Assembly: GCA_028284075.1 (NCBI GenBank)
Contig: JANQSL010000024.1
Location: 1-32,526 of the forward strand
Length of the DNA: 32,526 nucleotides
Source: Candidatus Sumerlaeia bacterium
GTDB taxonomy: Bacteria > Sumerlaeota > Sumerlaeia > SLMS01 > JAHLLQ01
Direction: 5' to 3'
In this document: piece by piece, positions 7,502 through 15,936 of the stretch
Layout of the letters: each line of letters begins with the position of its first letter
Numbering within the stretch: the stretch's first letter is position 1
The notes under the pieces: generated by a model
Told to the model about the DNA's origin: nothing
What the model saw: the letters and a program-made list of their open reading frames with translations, nothing else
The model's database searches: none
Made by a program: the position numbers and the translations under genes

Positions 7502-8956
7502 TCAGTGTTGACGAGGAACAGACCAGTCGATCCGAATGGAACTGTCAATCCCTCTTCGGACACGCGCCTTTTCCACGAGAGCCGCGGTCACTTCATTGGC
7601 TCCGCGCACGAGAGCGGATTCTCGCGCACGGCACAATCGTCCATTTTCGACAACGACTCTTCCATTCACAATTGTGTAATCGACCGAACGGTTAACGCCG
7701 CAAAAAACCAGCGCCGCGAGAGGGTCAACACTGGCACCAGCCGCAAGGTCGAACCGGTCAAGGTCGATCAATGCAATGTCGGCTGCCGCGCCGACAGCGA
7801 TGCGGCCAATTCGATCGTTGCGCAGAACGGCAGCGCCGCCACGGGTTGCCATGCCGAGCGCCTGGCGCGCGTCAAGGGCGGATGCTCCGCCGGCTGCACG
7901 CTGAAACAGAAAAGCAAGCCGCGTTTCCGCCAGAAGATCTCCGGAATCGTTACTGGAGGATCCGTCAACACCGATGCCGACGCGAACTTTCTTGCGAAGC
8001 ATTTCCGATATCGGGGCGATTCCGCTGCCAAGGCGGGCATTTGCGGAGGGACAGTGCGCCACGCCCATTCCTGACTCCGCGCACCGATCAATTTCACTTG
8101 AGTTCAATTGAACACAATGCGCGAACCAGATATCGGGACCTTCCCAACCCAGCCGGGCGACGTACTCAAGGGGGCGGCAACCGAAGCGTTCGAGACAATA
8201 GGTGTCCTCATCCCGTGTCTCGGCCAGGTGTGTGTGCATTAACACGCCGTGGCGACGTGCAACTCCCACAGTTTCCCTGAACAGGTCTTCCGTCGCGTTA
8301 AACGGAGCGCAGGGAGCCAAAGCGACTCGGGACATCGAGTAGTCGGAAACGTCGTGATGGATGCCAATAACCCGCTCGTAGTCTTCGAGAACCCGATCAG
8401 GGGTTTCGACCAGAGTCATGGGAGGGAGTCCTCCATCCCGCTCGCCAAGAGTCATGGAGCCGCGTGTGGGATGGAACCGGATCCCAAGATCGGCGGCACT
8501 GCGAAAGGCTTCATCCAACAACTCCACCGGCTGACCTTCGGGGAATAAATAGTGGTGATCGCTGGTTGTCGTGCAGCCGCTTAACAACAACTCAGCCTGA
8601 GCAATCTGAGCTCCCAGGTAAACGGCCTCGGGGTCCACGTTCTCCCAGACCTTGTAGTTCTCCACGAGCCAGTCGAAAAGCTCTGCATCCTGTACCCGTG
8701 GCATCACACGAGTCAGGACCTGCCACATATGGTGATGGACGTTGATCAGTCCTGGAATCGCCAGGCAGGTTGAGGCATCAATTGAGGGAGTCGTCGGGTA
8801 AAGAGCCAGTTTCTCACGCAGATCGGGGCCAATGGCCTTGATGGCGGGGCCTTCGATCAGAATATCGCAGCCGGTCAGTTCGCGAGCTTCGTCATCGAAT
8901 GTCGCCAAATGACGACAGTTTTCGATCAAAAGCTGCTGATTTTTCTCATCTTGCAT
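7502..8956 (-). CDS. Amidohydrolase, 8-oxoguanine deaminase-like (AtzB/TrzN group)
   Basis: About 484 residues. It is a metal-dependent cytosolic hydrolase of the amidohydrolase superfamily. Visible metal ligands and active-site blocks in order are HHH in GLINVHHHMWQ, SDHHYLFP, LMHTHLAET, the His of WFAHCVQL, GVAHCPSANARL, and the Asp of GVDGSSSNDSGDLLAE. The SDHHY block and the DGSSSNDSG block are what I associate with 8-oxoguanine deaminases, which make urate and ammonia from 8-oxoguanine. Close relatives act on hydroxyatrazine, isocytosine or other N-heterocycles, so the substrate is inferred. The start is uncertain: ATG 8956 (AAGGA 11 bases upstream) is preferred over ATG 8965 and GTG 8992. 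It is divergent from the glycosyltransferase at 9034. Confidence 0.85.
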   Translation of the reverse strand: MQDEKNQQLLIENCRHLATFDDEARELTGCDILIEGPAIKAIGPDLREKLALYPTTPSIDASTCLAIPGLINVHHHMWQVLTRVMPRVQDAELFDWLVENYKVWENVDPEAVYLGAQIAQAELLLSGCTTTSDHHYLFPEGQPVELLDEAFRSAADLGIRFHPTRGSMTLGERDGGLPPMTLVETPDRVLEDYERVIGIHHDVSDYSMSRVALAPCAPFNATEDLFRETVGVARRHGVLMHTHLAETRDEDTYCLERFGCRPLEYVARLGWEGPDIWFAHCVQLNSSEIDRCAESGMGVAHCPSANARLGSGIAPISEMLRKKVRVGIGVDGSSSNDSGDLLAETRLAFLFQRAAGGASALDARQALGMATRGGAAVLRNDRIGRIAVGAAADIALIDLDRFDLAAGASVDPLAALVFCGVNRSVDYTIVNGRVVVENGRLCRARESALVRGANEVTAALVEKARVRRGIDSSIRIDWSVPRQH

Positions 8957-9033
8957 AGAGCGCATAGTCCTTGCGGCAGGCGGGTTCGTCACCGAAACAA
9001 GCTGCCAAGTTTACTGGCGGTGCTCCTCAAATC

Positions 9034-10488
9034 ATGGCTTCCAAGTCTTCCTCAAGAGACCCTCGCATTCTCGCGATTATCGTGAACTGGAACAAGAGGG
9101 AATACCTGAGAAACCTGCTCCTGTCACTCAGGAAGCTGGGCGGGACAGGGTTCGATATTCTGGTCGTCGACAATGCCAGCAACGACGGCTCGCCGGACAT
9201 GATCCGCGAGGAATTTCCAGAGTGCCAACTCCACGAGACGGGTGAAAACCTGGGCGGTACCGGAGGATTCAATGCCGGGATGGTGTGGGGACTGGAAAGC
9301 GAGACGGACTACGACTTCTTCTGGCTCATGGACAATGACATCGTTGTCCATGAGGGTGCACTGGATGCGCTTCTGGATGCCATGCAATCAGATCGCGGAA
9401 TCGCCATCGCCGGTTCCACGATTCTTGTGTTGGGGCAAAACCAACTGGTCCAGGAAATCGGAGCCCATGTTGAGTGGCGTGGATGCGGTCTTCGCCGGAA
9501 CGGCGAAGGCAAACGGGACGCCATTCCGACCACTCCGATTCTTGAGGCTGATTATGCTGCGGCCTGCTCACTCCTGGCCCGGGTGCAGGCTGTCCGGGAA
9601 GTGGGTATCTGGGACCCTTGCTACTTTGTTTTTTGGGACGATGTGGACTGGGGTGTCAGATTTCGCAGGGCGGGCTGGCGTGTTGTGGGAGTCACCGGTT
9701 CCGTTGTGGAACATGAACACTTTGACAATCGCCGTTCGCAACAGAGTCATGTGGCCGCCTACCTGGTTCATCGTAATGCACTCTATTTCTTCTGGCGTTT
9801 CTCACCACCCAAAAGCAGACTGCGAAATCTGTATCATCTTCTGAAAGTTCTTCGCCGCAATGCGCGATCTTTTGAGATCACAGGACGTACCGGTTCATCA
9901 CGTGCAATCCTCGAGGCCATTCTCCATGCGTCAGAAGGACGGATGGGACCTCCTCCGGAATTCGTCAAAACCATCAGATCCGACAAAGTCCATTCCGAAG
10001 CACAGGCGGATGATGACTCAGGTCTCTCCTCTGCCGCTCGAATAGCTTTCGTCATCACTGAAACGTCGGAAACAACACTTCAACAACTCGAGTCTCTCCG
10101 CAAGAGAACGCCACGGGCCATTGTTCATGCGATACTACCGGATGCCAGTGCTCTCACCGAATCGGAGGAACGACTCGGACGACGCAGGCACGTTCCGGTC
10201 CGCACGGTACTGGATCGATTGAGAGCGGCATTCGATCTCAGGCGATACGATGTGGTTATCGTTCCTGAGGCGTTTCCACTCGCCGCTTATCTTCAGACAT
10301 CCAAAAGTCTTCGCTTGCTGAGTTCCGAAGGAGGCATGAGGAGCATTGCTTCAGGCTTCACGGCTGTTTTCCGTAAAGGCCCTCCACTGATCGCGGATCG
10401 GCTGTTTTCCTTCAAAATCGCATGGAAAATGCAGCGGTCGATTCCTGCACCCGTGAATTACTTTCCGTTCAAGGGGGCGTCCTCTTGA
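9034..10488 (+). CDS. Family 2 glycosyltransferase with an extra C-terminal domain
   Basis: About 484 residues from the ATG at 9034. A longer reading from a TTG at 8971 would overlap the divergent gene and adds no conserved sequence. Residues 10-290 form a GT2 GT-A fold: IIVNWNKREYL, VVDNASNDGS (45-53), ENLGGTGGFNAG, and the metal-binding DxD as MDND (99-102). An acceptor-site FWDDVDWGVRFRRAGW follows. The NLGG.GGFN and WLMD.D pattern is typical of rhamnosyl- and galactofuranosyl-transferases. Residues about 340-484 are an extra Rossmann-like segment (RIAFVITET, then YDVVIVPEAFPLAAYL) that I do not recognise. It is the first gene of a tight three-gene operon; its stop overlaps the next start. 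Confidence 0.9.
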   Translation: MASKSSSRDPRILAIIVNWNKREYLRNLLLSLRKLGGTGFDILVVDNASNDGSPDMIREEFPECQLHETGENLGGTGGFNAGMVWGLESETDYDFFWLMDNDIVVHEGALDALLDAMQSDRGIAIAGSTILVLGQNQLVQEIGAHVEWRGCGLRRNGEGKRDAIPTTPILEADYAAACSLLARVQAVREVGIWDPCYFVFWDDVDWGVRFRRAGWRVVGVTGSVVEHEHFDNRRSQQSHVAAYLVHRNALYFFWRFSPPKSRLRNLYHLLKVLRRNARSFEITGRTGSSRAILEAILHASEGRMGPPPEFVKTIRSDKVHSEAQADDDSGLSSAARIAFVITETSETTLQQLESLRKRTPRAIVHAILPDASALTESEERLGRRRHVPVRTVLDRLRAAFDLRRYDVVIVPEAFPLAAYLQTSKSLRLLSSEGGMRSIASGFTAVFRKGPPLIADRLFSFKIAWKMQRSIPAPVNYFPFKGASS

Positions 10489-10685
10489 TTCGGCGCCAGG
10501 CATTCCCGCCGGGAGAAATCTGGCGAATTTGTGAGACATACGCCGGATGGAGAGGCTCTTCAGCGCAAACAAAAACCGCGTTATTGGCGGTCATTTTGCT
10601 GCCTTTTGCACTCCTCACTGCCTGCGTAACTCTGATTATCCTCCCATTCCTTGTGCTCCGGGATAAAAGAAGAGGGCGAGTGTGA
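10485..10685 (+). CDS. Small membrane protein coupled between two glycosyltransferases
   Basis: The 196 bases between the two glycosyltransferases carry an open frame that I read from a TTG at 10485. This start overlaps the upstream stop as TTGA and lies 7 bases after a strong Shine-Dalgarno-like AAGGGGG (10471-10477). An ATG at 10422 is in frame but deep inside the upstream gene. The product is 66 residues: a polar N-terminal third (IRRQAFPPGEIWRICE), one or two hydrophobic segments (about 32-58) and a basic tail (DKRRGRV). Its stop overlaps the next start as TGATG. No family is recognised. Coupling on both sides suggests a stoichiometric membrane partner of the glycosyltransferases, but this is inference. 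Confidence 0.6.
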   Translation: MIRRQAFPPGEIWRICETYAGWRGSSAQTKTALLAVILLPFALLTACVTLIILPFLVLRDKRRGRV

Positions 10686-11590
10686 TGCAACGTCATGAAA
10701 CCTTCGTCTCGGTCGTTGTTCCGTTTTACAATCGCCGCAACCTTGTCAGGCCATGCATAGAGTCCATCCTGAACCAAAGGGAAACCTGTCGCTTCGACTT
10801 TGAAGTAATCGCCGTGGACAACGGATCAACCGACGGCACACGAGAGGAACTGAGCCGATGGCCTGTCAGGATTGCGGATGCCAAAAGGAGAGGGCCTGCG
10901 GCGGCGCGCAACGAAGGCATTCGCGAATCTCAAAGCCCCGTCATCGCATTCACCGATAGTGACTGCATTGCCTCAAAACACTGGCTTCGAAGACTGGTTC
11001 AGCCTCTGATTGGCGATCATTCTCTAACGGCCGTCGGCGGACGGATTCGAGCTCTCCGCCTTGATACCGGTATCTCCTGGTATCAGGAGGCCGCCGGAAT
11101 CCTGAACCAGCGAAAATTCTTTCGAGGAGGGCCACTGTTCCCTCCGTTTCTGGCAACGGCCAATTGCGCCTGGCGTCGTGACAGAATCGTTGGTGTTGAT
11201 GGGTTCGACGAGGACCTGCAGGTTGGGGAAGACGCTGATCTCTCATGGCGCATTCTGGAGAGCGGCGGCGTCCTCGCGTACGCTCCGAATGCAGTGGTCC
11301 GGCATGACCATCGCCGCTCCTTTGCAGGACTTTACCGACAAGCCGAGGCTTACGGAAAATCCGTCCCGATTCTTTTGCGGAAGCATAGAAAGCGACTTCC
11401 GTCGCATCGCCATGTTCCGTGGGATGCATGGATAGCTCTTGGCCGACAGCCGTTCGAGACTCTGGAGCGAGTTACAAAAAAGTCCGGAGCAGAACTTCTG
11501 TGGCCTCTCTACGAGTCAGTCTGGCAGACTGGATACGCTTGGGGTCGATTGAAAGAGTCGATCGGAAGCAGACGGTTTGACTGCTTCTGA
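10685..11590 (+). CDS. Family 2 glycosyltransferase
   Basis: A 301-residue GT2 enzyme from the ATG at 10685. GTG 10682, one codon earlier, is possible; GAGG lies upstream. Conserved blocks are SVVVPFYNRR (9-18), AVDNGSTDGT (43-52), GPAAARNEG (70-78), and the DxD motif as TDSD (90-93). ANCAWRR and the acceptor-site motif GEDADLSWRILESGG (about 180) follow, then VRHDHRRS. There is no membrane helix, so it probably works at the inner face of the cytoplasmic membrane on a nucleotide-sugar donor. The donor and acceptor sugars cannot be predicted. It ends 18 bases before the end of the convergent nuoM. Confidence 0.92.
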   Translation: MQRHETFVSVVVPFYNRRNLVRPCIESILNQRETCRFDFEVIAVDNGSTDGTREELSRWPVRIADAKRRGPAAARNEGIRESQSPVIAFTDSDCIASKHWLRRLVQPLIGDHSLTAVGGRIRALRLDTGISWYQEAAGILNQRKFFRGGPLFPPFLATANCAWRRDRIVGVDGFDEDLQVGEDADLSWRILESGGVLAYAPNAVVRHDHRRSFAGLYRQAEAYGKSVPILLRKHRKRLPSHRHVPWDAWIALGRQPFETLERVTKKSGAELLWPLYESVWQTGYAWGRLKESIGSRRFDCF

Positions 11591-11608
11591 AGGTATTCGG
11601 AGCATCGT

Positions 11609-13321
11609 TTAGTGAGCGCGCACTGAAGCGTGCTCATCACTGCCGTGGCCGTGATCTCCGCCGTGGCCGTCATCTTTCTCAACGACGGGCTCGAGCTCCG
11701 GATTCGGATGGCTTGCATCAAACCTGAGCGGTCCGGCCACCATTGTCAGAACATCGTTCGTGGTTTTACTGATGGGCTTCATGAGCAACTGCGGAAACAG
11801 TCCGATAACAAGAGCCGCCACTGAAAGCACCGCCAGCTGACCCCATTCACGAATATTGAGGTCTGGAAGATTTTTGTTCTCGGATTTTTCAAGCTTCCCA
11901 AAGAATACCTTTTGATACATAATCAAAAGATACACGGCTCCGAAAATCACACCCATCGCCGCCAGTACCGCAACCAGCCATGTGTAATTCACCTGGTTGA
12001 TCAATGCATAGAAGGATGAGGAATCCCGCGCCTCGATGAGCATCGGAACGTTATTCATCGATCCGAGAAGGATCGGAAATTCTCCCGCGAATCCGTTCAG
12101 TCCCGGCAGCCCCGCGGAAGAAAGCACCATGACCATTGTCAGTGCGGCATAAATCGGAATGCTATGGGCAAGACCCCCGAATTCGCTCATCTGACGAGTG
12201 TGGCGCCGTTCGTAAAGCATGCCGACGGCAAGGAACAAGCCGCCGGTTGAAATGCCGTGATTGAACATCTGCAGAATCGCGCCATTCATTGCGGGAGCAT
12301 TGAAACAGAAAATTCCCAAAACAATGAATCCCATGTGACTGACGGACGAATAGGCGACAAGCCTCTTCACGTCAGTCTGAACAATCGCACACATGGCTCC
12401 GTAAATGATGGCGATGACGGCCAGCCACGAGAAGAGCGGAGCGAACGCAACCGCCGGAATCGGGAACAGTGGGATGGCAAACCGCAAAATTCCATAGATA
12501 CCCGTCTTGAGAAGAACACCCGCAAGAATCACGGAACCGGCGGTCGGAGCCTCCGTATGGGCGTCCGGCAACCATGTGTGGAACGGCCACAGTGGAACCT
12601 TGATCAGAAAGGCCAGCATCATCCCCAGATATGGCAGGTACTGATGGAAGGTTATTCCGTTTCCGCTGAGTTTCTCAAAAGAGAACGTGGAAACGCCGCT
12701 GTTATAGTAAATCCAGATAATGCTCAGAAGCATCATCAACGAGCCGGCCAGGGAGTAGAGGACGAACTTCATCGTGGCGTAGAGACGATCCTTCGACCCG
12801 AAGATGCCGATGAGGAAATACAACGGCAGCATCATAACTTCCCAGGCCATGAAGAACAGGATCAAATCAAGGGCGCAAAAGATGCCGAGAATACCGGTTT
12901 GGAGAGCCAGAAGGTAGAGGTAGAATTCCTTCTCGCGCTTCGTAATGGCCGTCCAGGAGCACAAAACGCCGAACACACCCAGAGCAGCGGTCAGCAGAAT
13001 GAGGAGCATCGCCAGATTGTCGACGCCGAGGGAGTAGCTGATCTCGTACTCCTGGAGCATCGGCCACGGAATGTGCTCGCGAAGCTGAAATTCGGGATTC
13101 TTGATTTCGTTGTTAAAAACCCAAACGCTCTCGGTACCTTCGGCCGCGGGATTGTAGTTCCAGTCAAAATTGCCAAGAATGCCGCCCGCGAGAAGCAATG
13201 CCAGAAGAAGGTCGACAACCATGGCGGCAAGCGCGGCCCATTTCATCTGGCGTGCGGGCAGAAACGCCGCGCCCAATGCACCGATAACCAGCGGAATGAA
13301 GATCAGAAGTGTCAGGTACAT
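11609..13321 (-). CDS. nuoM: NADH-quinone oxidoreductase subunit M (antiporter-like)
   Basis: A 570-residue, about 14-helix membrane subunit of complex I, one of the three Mrp-antiporter-like proton channels. Key charged residues are in place: Glu161 in FFMAWEVMMLPLYFL, Lys241 in FLIKVPLWPFHTWLPDAHTE, and Lys272 in the following helix. These match Glu144, Lys234 and Lys265 of E. coli NuoM. It is somewhat longer than the E. coli protein (about 509). Part of the extra length is a His/Asp/Gly-rich hydrophilic C-terminal tail of about 23 residues. It is the last gene of the operon, 17 bases after nuoL, and is convergent with the glycosyltransferase operon. Confidence 0.97.
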   Translation of the reverse strand: MYLTLLIFIPLVIGALGAAFLPARQMKWAALAAMVVDLLLALLLAGGILGNFDWNYNPAAEGTESVWVFNNEIKNPEFQLREHIPWPMLQEYEISYSLGVDNLAMLLILLTAALGVFGVLCSWTAITKREKEFYLYLLALQTGILGIFCALDLILFFMAWEVMMLPLYFLIGIFGSKDRLYATMKFVLYSLAGSLMMLLSIIWIYYNSGVSTFSFEKLSGNGITFHQYLPYLGMMLAFLIKVPLWPFHTWLPDAHTEAPTAGSVILAGVLLKTGIYGILRFAIPLFPIPAVAFAPLFSWLAVIAIIYGAMCAIVQTDVKRLVAYSSVSHMGFIVLGIFCFNAPAMNGAILQMFNHGISTGGLFLAVGMLYERRHTRQMSEFGGLAHSIPIYAALTMVMVLSSAGLPGLNGFAGEFPILLGSMNNVPMLIEARDSSSFYALINQVNYTWLVAVLAAMGVIFGAVYLLIMYQKVFFGKLEKSENKNLPDLNIREWGQLAVLSVAALVIGLFPQLLMKPISKTTNDVLTMVAGPLRFDASHPNPELEPVVEKDDGHGGDHGHGSDEHASVRAH

Positions 13322-13338
13322 TCGAGCGAATCCGATTC

Positions 13339-15570
13339 TTATTCAGCCGAAGCAAGTTCGGCGGGAGTGACAACAAGTGCAGGTGATTGAACCATGACGC
13401 GCTTCGTCTGCACTGTCGGTGCGGCCTGGTTCCGATCACGCTCTTCCGGAGCATAGGCTTCGCGAAGGAAGTTCTGCATCCCGATCGCGAAGTAGAGCAC
13501 GAAGAGGCAAACACCGATAAACATCACCAGGCCGTACATCTGCACTTTGCCGTTTTGCAAACGACGCAGATCGTTTCCCCACGCCCGGCAGAGTTCCGCC
13601 ACGCCGTTCACCGCTCCGTCGACAACCACTTTGTCTGTTGCGAGAGTGGCTCGAGATTTCATCATCGTGCCGTCACGGAACACTTTGTTATACATTGCAT
13701 CCCACCACCAGCAGTTGAAGGAAACGAGCCAAAGCGGACGAAGTGTCTTTCCAAGACGTCGTGCACGCTCGGTCACGCCGGAGCCAAACAAAAGCCAGGC
13801 GATGGCGAGACCGCCCACTGCGATAATGCCCGAGGCAGCGGCCAATGCAAACTCAGGTCCGTGGTAGCTCTCTTCGGTAACCTGTTCGGCTCCGGCGACA
13901 ATCAACGGACCAAGAACGTGGTGCAGTTTTTCGCCGGACTGAAGCCAGGCGATGTGCTCGGCACCACGGTCAACGACGGGGGCAAGAAAGTGATGGAACT
14001 GCGCTCCCCCGCCGAAGCCTTTCGGAACGTTCAGGAAACCCACAACAAGCGCCAGCACCGCCAGCAAAATCACAGGCGCCCACATGTTCGTGGGAGCTTC
14101 ATGAAGATGCTCCTTCGTGTGCGGATCGATGCGGTCGCTGTTGCCCCAGAAGGTCAGGAAAAAGGAGCGGCCCATGTAGATCGCCGTCAAGGCGGCGGTC
14201 ACAATGCCGACAATCCAGAGGAACGACAAGCCTCCACCGGCAATCCATGTGTGGTAAAGAATCTCGTCCTTTGAAAAGAAGCCCGAAGTCAGGGGAACGC
14301 CGGCGATGCAGATGGTGGCGGCTCCGTAGGCAAGGGCGGTCTTCGGCATGTACTTCTTCAAACCGCCCATCTTGAACATGTCTTCCTCATGATGCATGGC
14401 GTGAATCACCGAACCTGCCGCGAGGAAGAGGCAGCCTTTGAAAAATGCGTGAGTGAAAACATGGAAGATACCCGCCGCCATCGAACCAACACCAAGGCCA
14501 AGGAACATATAGCCGAGCTGGGAGACCGTTGAGTAAGCGAGCACTTTCTTGATTCCACGCTGCGTCATGGCCATGGTTGCGGCGGCAAAAGCAGTGAAGG
14601 CTCCGATGATGGCAATAACGGCCATTGTGGACGGCGCCATGAAGTAGAGCACGTTCATACGGGCTATCATGTACACGCCGGCAGTCACCATCGTTGCGGC
14701 ATGAATCAGCGCGGAAACCGGCGTCGGGCCCGCCATGGCGTCCGGAAGCCAGGTGAAGAGCGGAATCTGAGCGGACTTGCCGGTGGCTCCCAGGAACATG
14801 CAGAGGGTGGCGGCGGTAATCAATCCGCCACTGTAGATGAAACCCTTCGGAAGAGCGCTTCCGTCAGCAAGCTGACCACTTGTGACAATCGTGTTCAATT
14901 CCTGAAAGTCCAGGGAACCGAGTCCCCAGAACAACAAACCCATTCCGACAACCAGGCCCGCATCGCCAATACGGTTCATGACGAAAGCCTTTTTACCCGC
15001 GTCCGCACAACTCAGGTTTTCACTGAAGGGCTTGTCGAAGAAGTAGCCGATCAAAAGGTATGAACAAAGCCCGACGCCTTCCCAACCAATGAACATGACC
15101 GGCAGGTTGGCTCCGAGAACCAGAGTGAACATTGAGGCGGCGAACAGCGACACGTAGGCGAAGAAACGCGCATAACCGGGATCGAGTTCCAGATGCCCGT
15201 TGTGCTTTTCCTTCATGTAGCCCGTGGCGTAGATGAAAACACAGGTTCCGATGAACGATACAAAGCAGAGAAAAACGGCCGTCAACTGATCGACGTGAAA
15301 GGCCATGTCGATGTTCAGTGTCCGGTTTGATCCGAGAACGTTGTGAACCTGAAACCAGTCCCAGAGTTTTACGGTCACTCCGGGCCATGCGGCGTCATGA
15401 TGAGCCGCTCCCCAAACCTGGCCGAAGATCAGCGCTGAAATTACGAAGCACAGTGCCATGCCGCCCCAGGCAATATGGCCGGCAAGCTTGCCAAGTCTCT
15501 TCACGCCGAGCCCGTTGATGAGGGCGGCGAGGAACATAACCAGTGGTATGAGCCAGACTTTTTCGATCAC
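13339..15570 (-). CDS. nuoL: NADH-quinone oxidoreductase subunit L (antiporter-like)
   Basis: A 743-residue complex I subunit, the most distal proton-pumping antiporter homologue, with the long lateral helix expected at its C-terminus. Visible signatures are FIGWEGVGLCSYLLIGYFF (the key Glu), TGKSAQIPLFTWLPDAM (key Lys) and GPTPVSALIHAATMVTAGVY, followed by STVSQLGYMFLG. It is longer than E. coli NuoL (613), through a hydrophilic stretch near residues 500-570 and a polar end (VQTKRVMVQS onward). The start is GTG at 15570, giving an N-terminus (IEKVWLIPLVMFLAALINGLG) that aligns with the usual first helix. A GGAG lies about 12 bases upstream. Confidence 0.97.
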   Translation of the reverse strand: MIEKVWLIPLVMFLAALINGLGVKRLGKLAGHIAWGGMALCFVISALIFGQVWGAAHHDAAWPGVTVKLWDWFQVHNVLGSNRTLNIDMAFHVDQLTAVFLCFVSFIGTCVFIYATGYMKEKHNGHLELDPGYARFFAYVSLFAASMFTLVLGANLPVMFIGWEGVGLCSYLLIGYFFDKPFSENLSCADAGKKAFVMNRIGDAGLVVGMGLLFWGLGSLDFQELNTIVTSGQLADGSALPKGFIYSGGLITAATLCMFLGATGKSAQIPLFTWLPDAMAGPTPVSALIHAATMVTAGVYMIARMNVLYFMAPSTMAVIAIIGAFTAFAAATMAMTQRGIKKVLAYSTVSQLGYMFLGLGVGSMAAGIFHVFTHAFFKGCLFLAAGSVIHAMHHEEDMFKMGGLKKYMPKTALAYGAATICIAGVPLTSGFFSKDEILYHTWIAGGGLSFLWIVGIVTAALTAIYMGRSFFLTFWGNSDRIDPHTKEHLHEAPTNMWAPVILLAVLALVVGFLNVPKGFGGGAQFHHFLAPVVDRGAEHIAWLQSGEKLHHVLGPLIVAGAEQVTEESYHGPEFALAAASGIIAVGGLAIAWLLFGSGVTERARRLGKTLRPLWLVSFNCWWWDAMYNKVFRDGTMMKSRATLATDKVVVDGAVNGVAELCRAWGNDLRRLQNGKVQMYGLVMFIGVCLFVLYFAIGMQNFLREAYAPEERDRNQAAPTVQTKRVMVQSPALVVTPAELASAE

Positions 15571-15593
15571 AGTTCAGTGGGTCTCCGTGCGCT

Positions 15594-15923
15594 TCAACGC
15601 TCTCCGGCTGAAGATTTGTCCAGCGTCAGGCTGATGATGTTTGTCCAGGGAATCAGAGTCTGCCGCAAAGCCTCGGTTTTGTCAGAGCCTGCCGTCTCGG
15701 ACAATGGATCGACGACAAGGCCCCGTTCCGTGGCGTTCAAAACTCGAACCGTATTGATGTCACCTTTTTCTTCCGGCCATTTCTCCCGTGAACGGGACAC
15801 CATGAAGTAAGGCACCTCGCGAAATTCCACTTCGCCGCCGGCCGGTCCCTGCAGAGACGGCATGGCGCAAACCTCTCCAAGTCGCGAGGAAGCCTCTGTG
15901 GTGCAGTGAATGCGTGCAATCAC
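15594..15923 (-). CDS. Unrecognised small protein inside the nuo operon (between nuoN and nuoL)
   Basis: An open frame fills the gap between nuoN and nuoL. I chose GTG at 15923, 13 bases after the nuoN stop and preceded by GAGG. A TTG at 15977 would overlap nuoN. The product is 109 residues, soluble and without membrane segments or signal. The C-terminal half (DINTVRVLNATERGLVVDPL, then RQTLIPWTNIISLTL) reads like a small beta-rich module ending in a strand pattern (LIPW.NI..L), somewhat like Sm-type or barrel folds. That comparison is only by eye. Downstream spacing to nuoL is 23 bases, so it is co-transcribed. I cannot assign a function. Confidence 0.65.
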   Translation of the reverse strand: MIARIHCTTEASSRLGEVCAMPSLQGPAGGEVEFREVPYFMVSRSREKWPEEKGDINTVRVLNATERGLVVDPLSETAGSDKTEALRQTLIPWTNIISLTLDKSSAGER

Positions 15924-15936
15924 GTCGAAACCAGCC

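Noticed and set aside
8971-9033. N-terminal extension of the first GT2 from a TTG at 8971
   Set aside because: It overlaps the divergent amidohydrolase start region and adds no conserved sequence; the ATG at 9034 directly precedes the GT-A fold.
11614-11635. An 8-bp inverted repeat (GAGCGCGC/GCGTGCTC, one G-T pair) near the junction of the GT2 and nuoM genes
   Set aside because: It lies within the nuoM coding end and has no T-run on either strand, so I would not call it a Rho-independent terminator.
12257-14274. Two long plus-strand open frames (377 and 295 codons) opposite nuoM and nuoL
   Set aside because: Their products are rich in Gln, Asn, His, Arg and Glu, the mirror image of hydrophobic membrane codons, and show no domain. 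They are antisense shadows of well-supported subunits.
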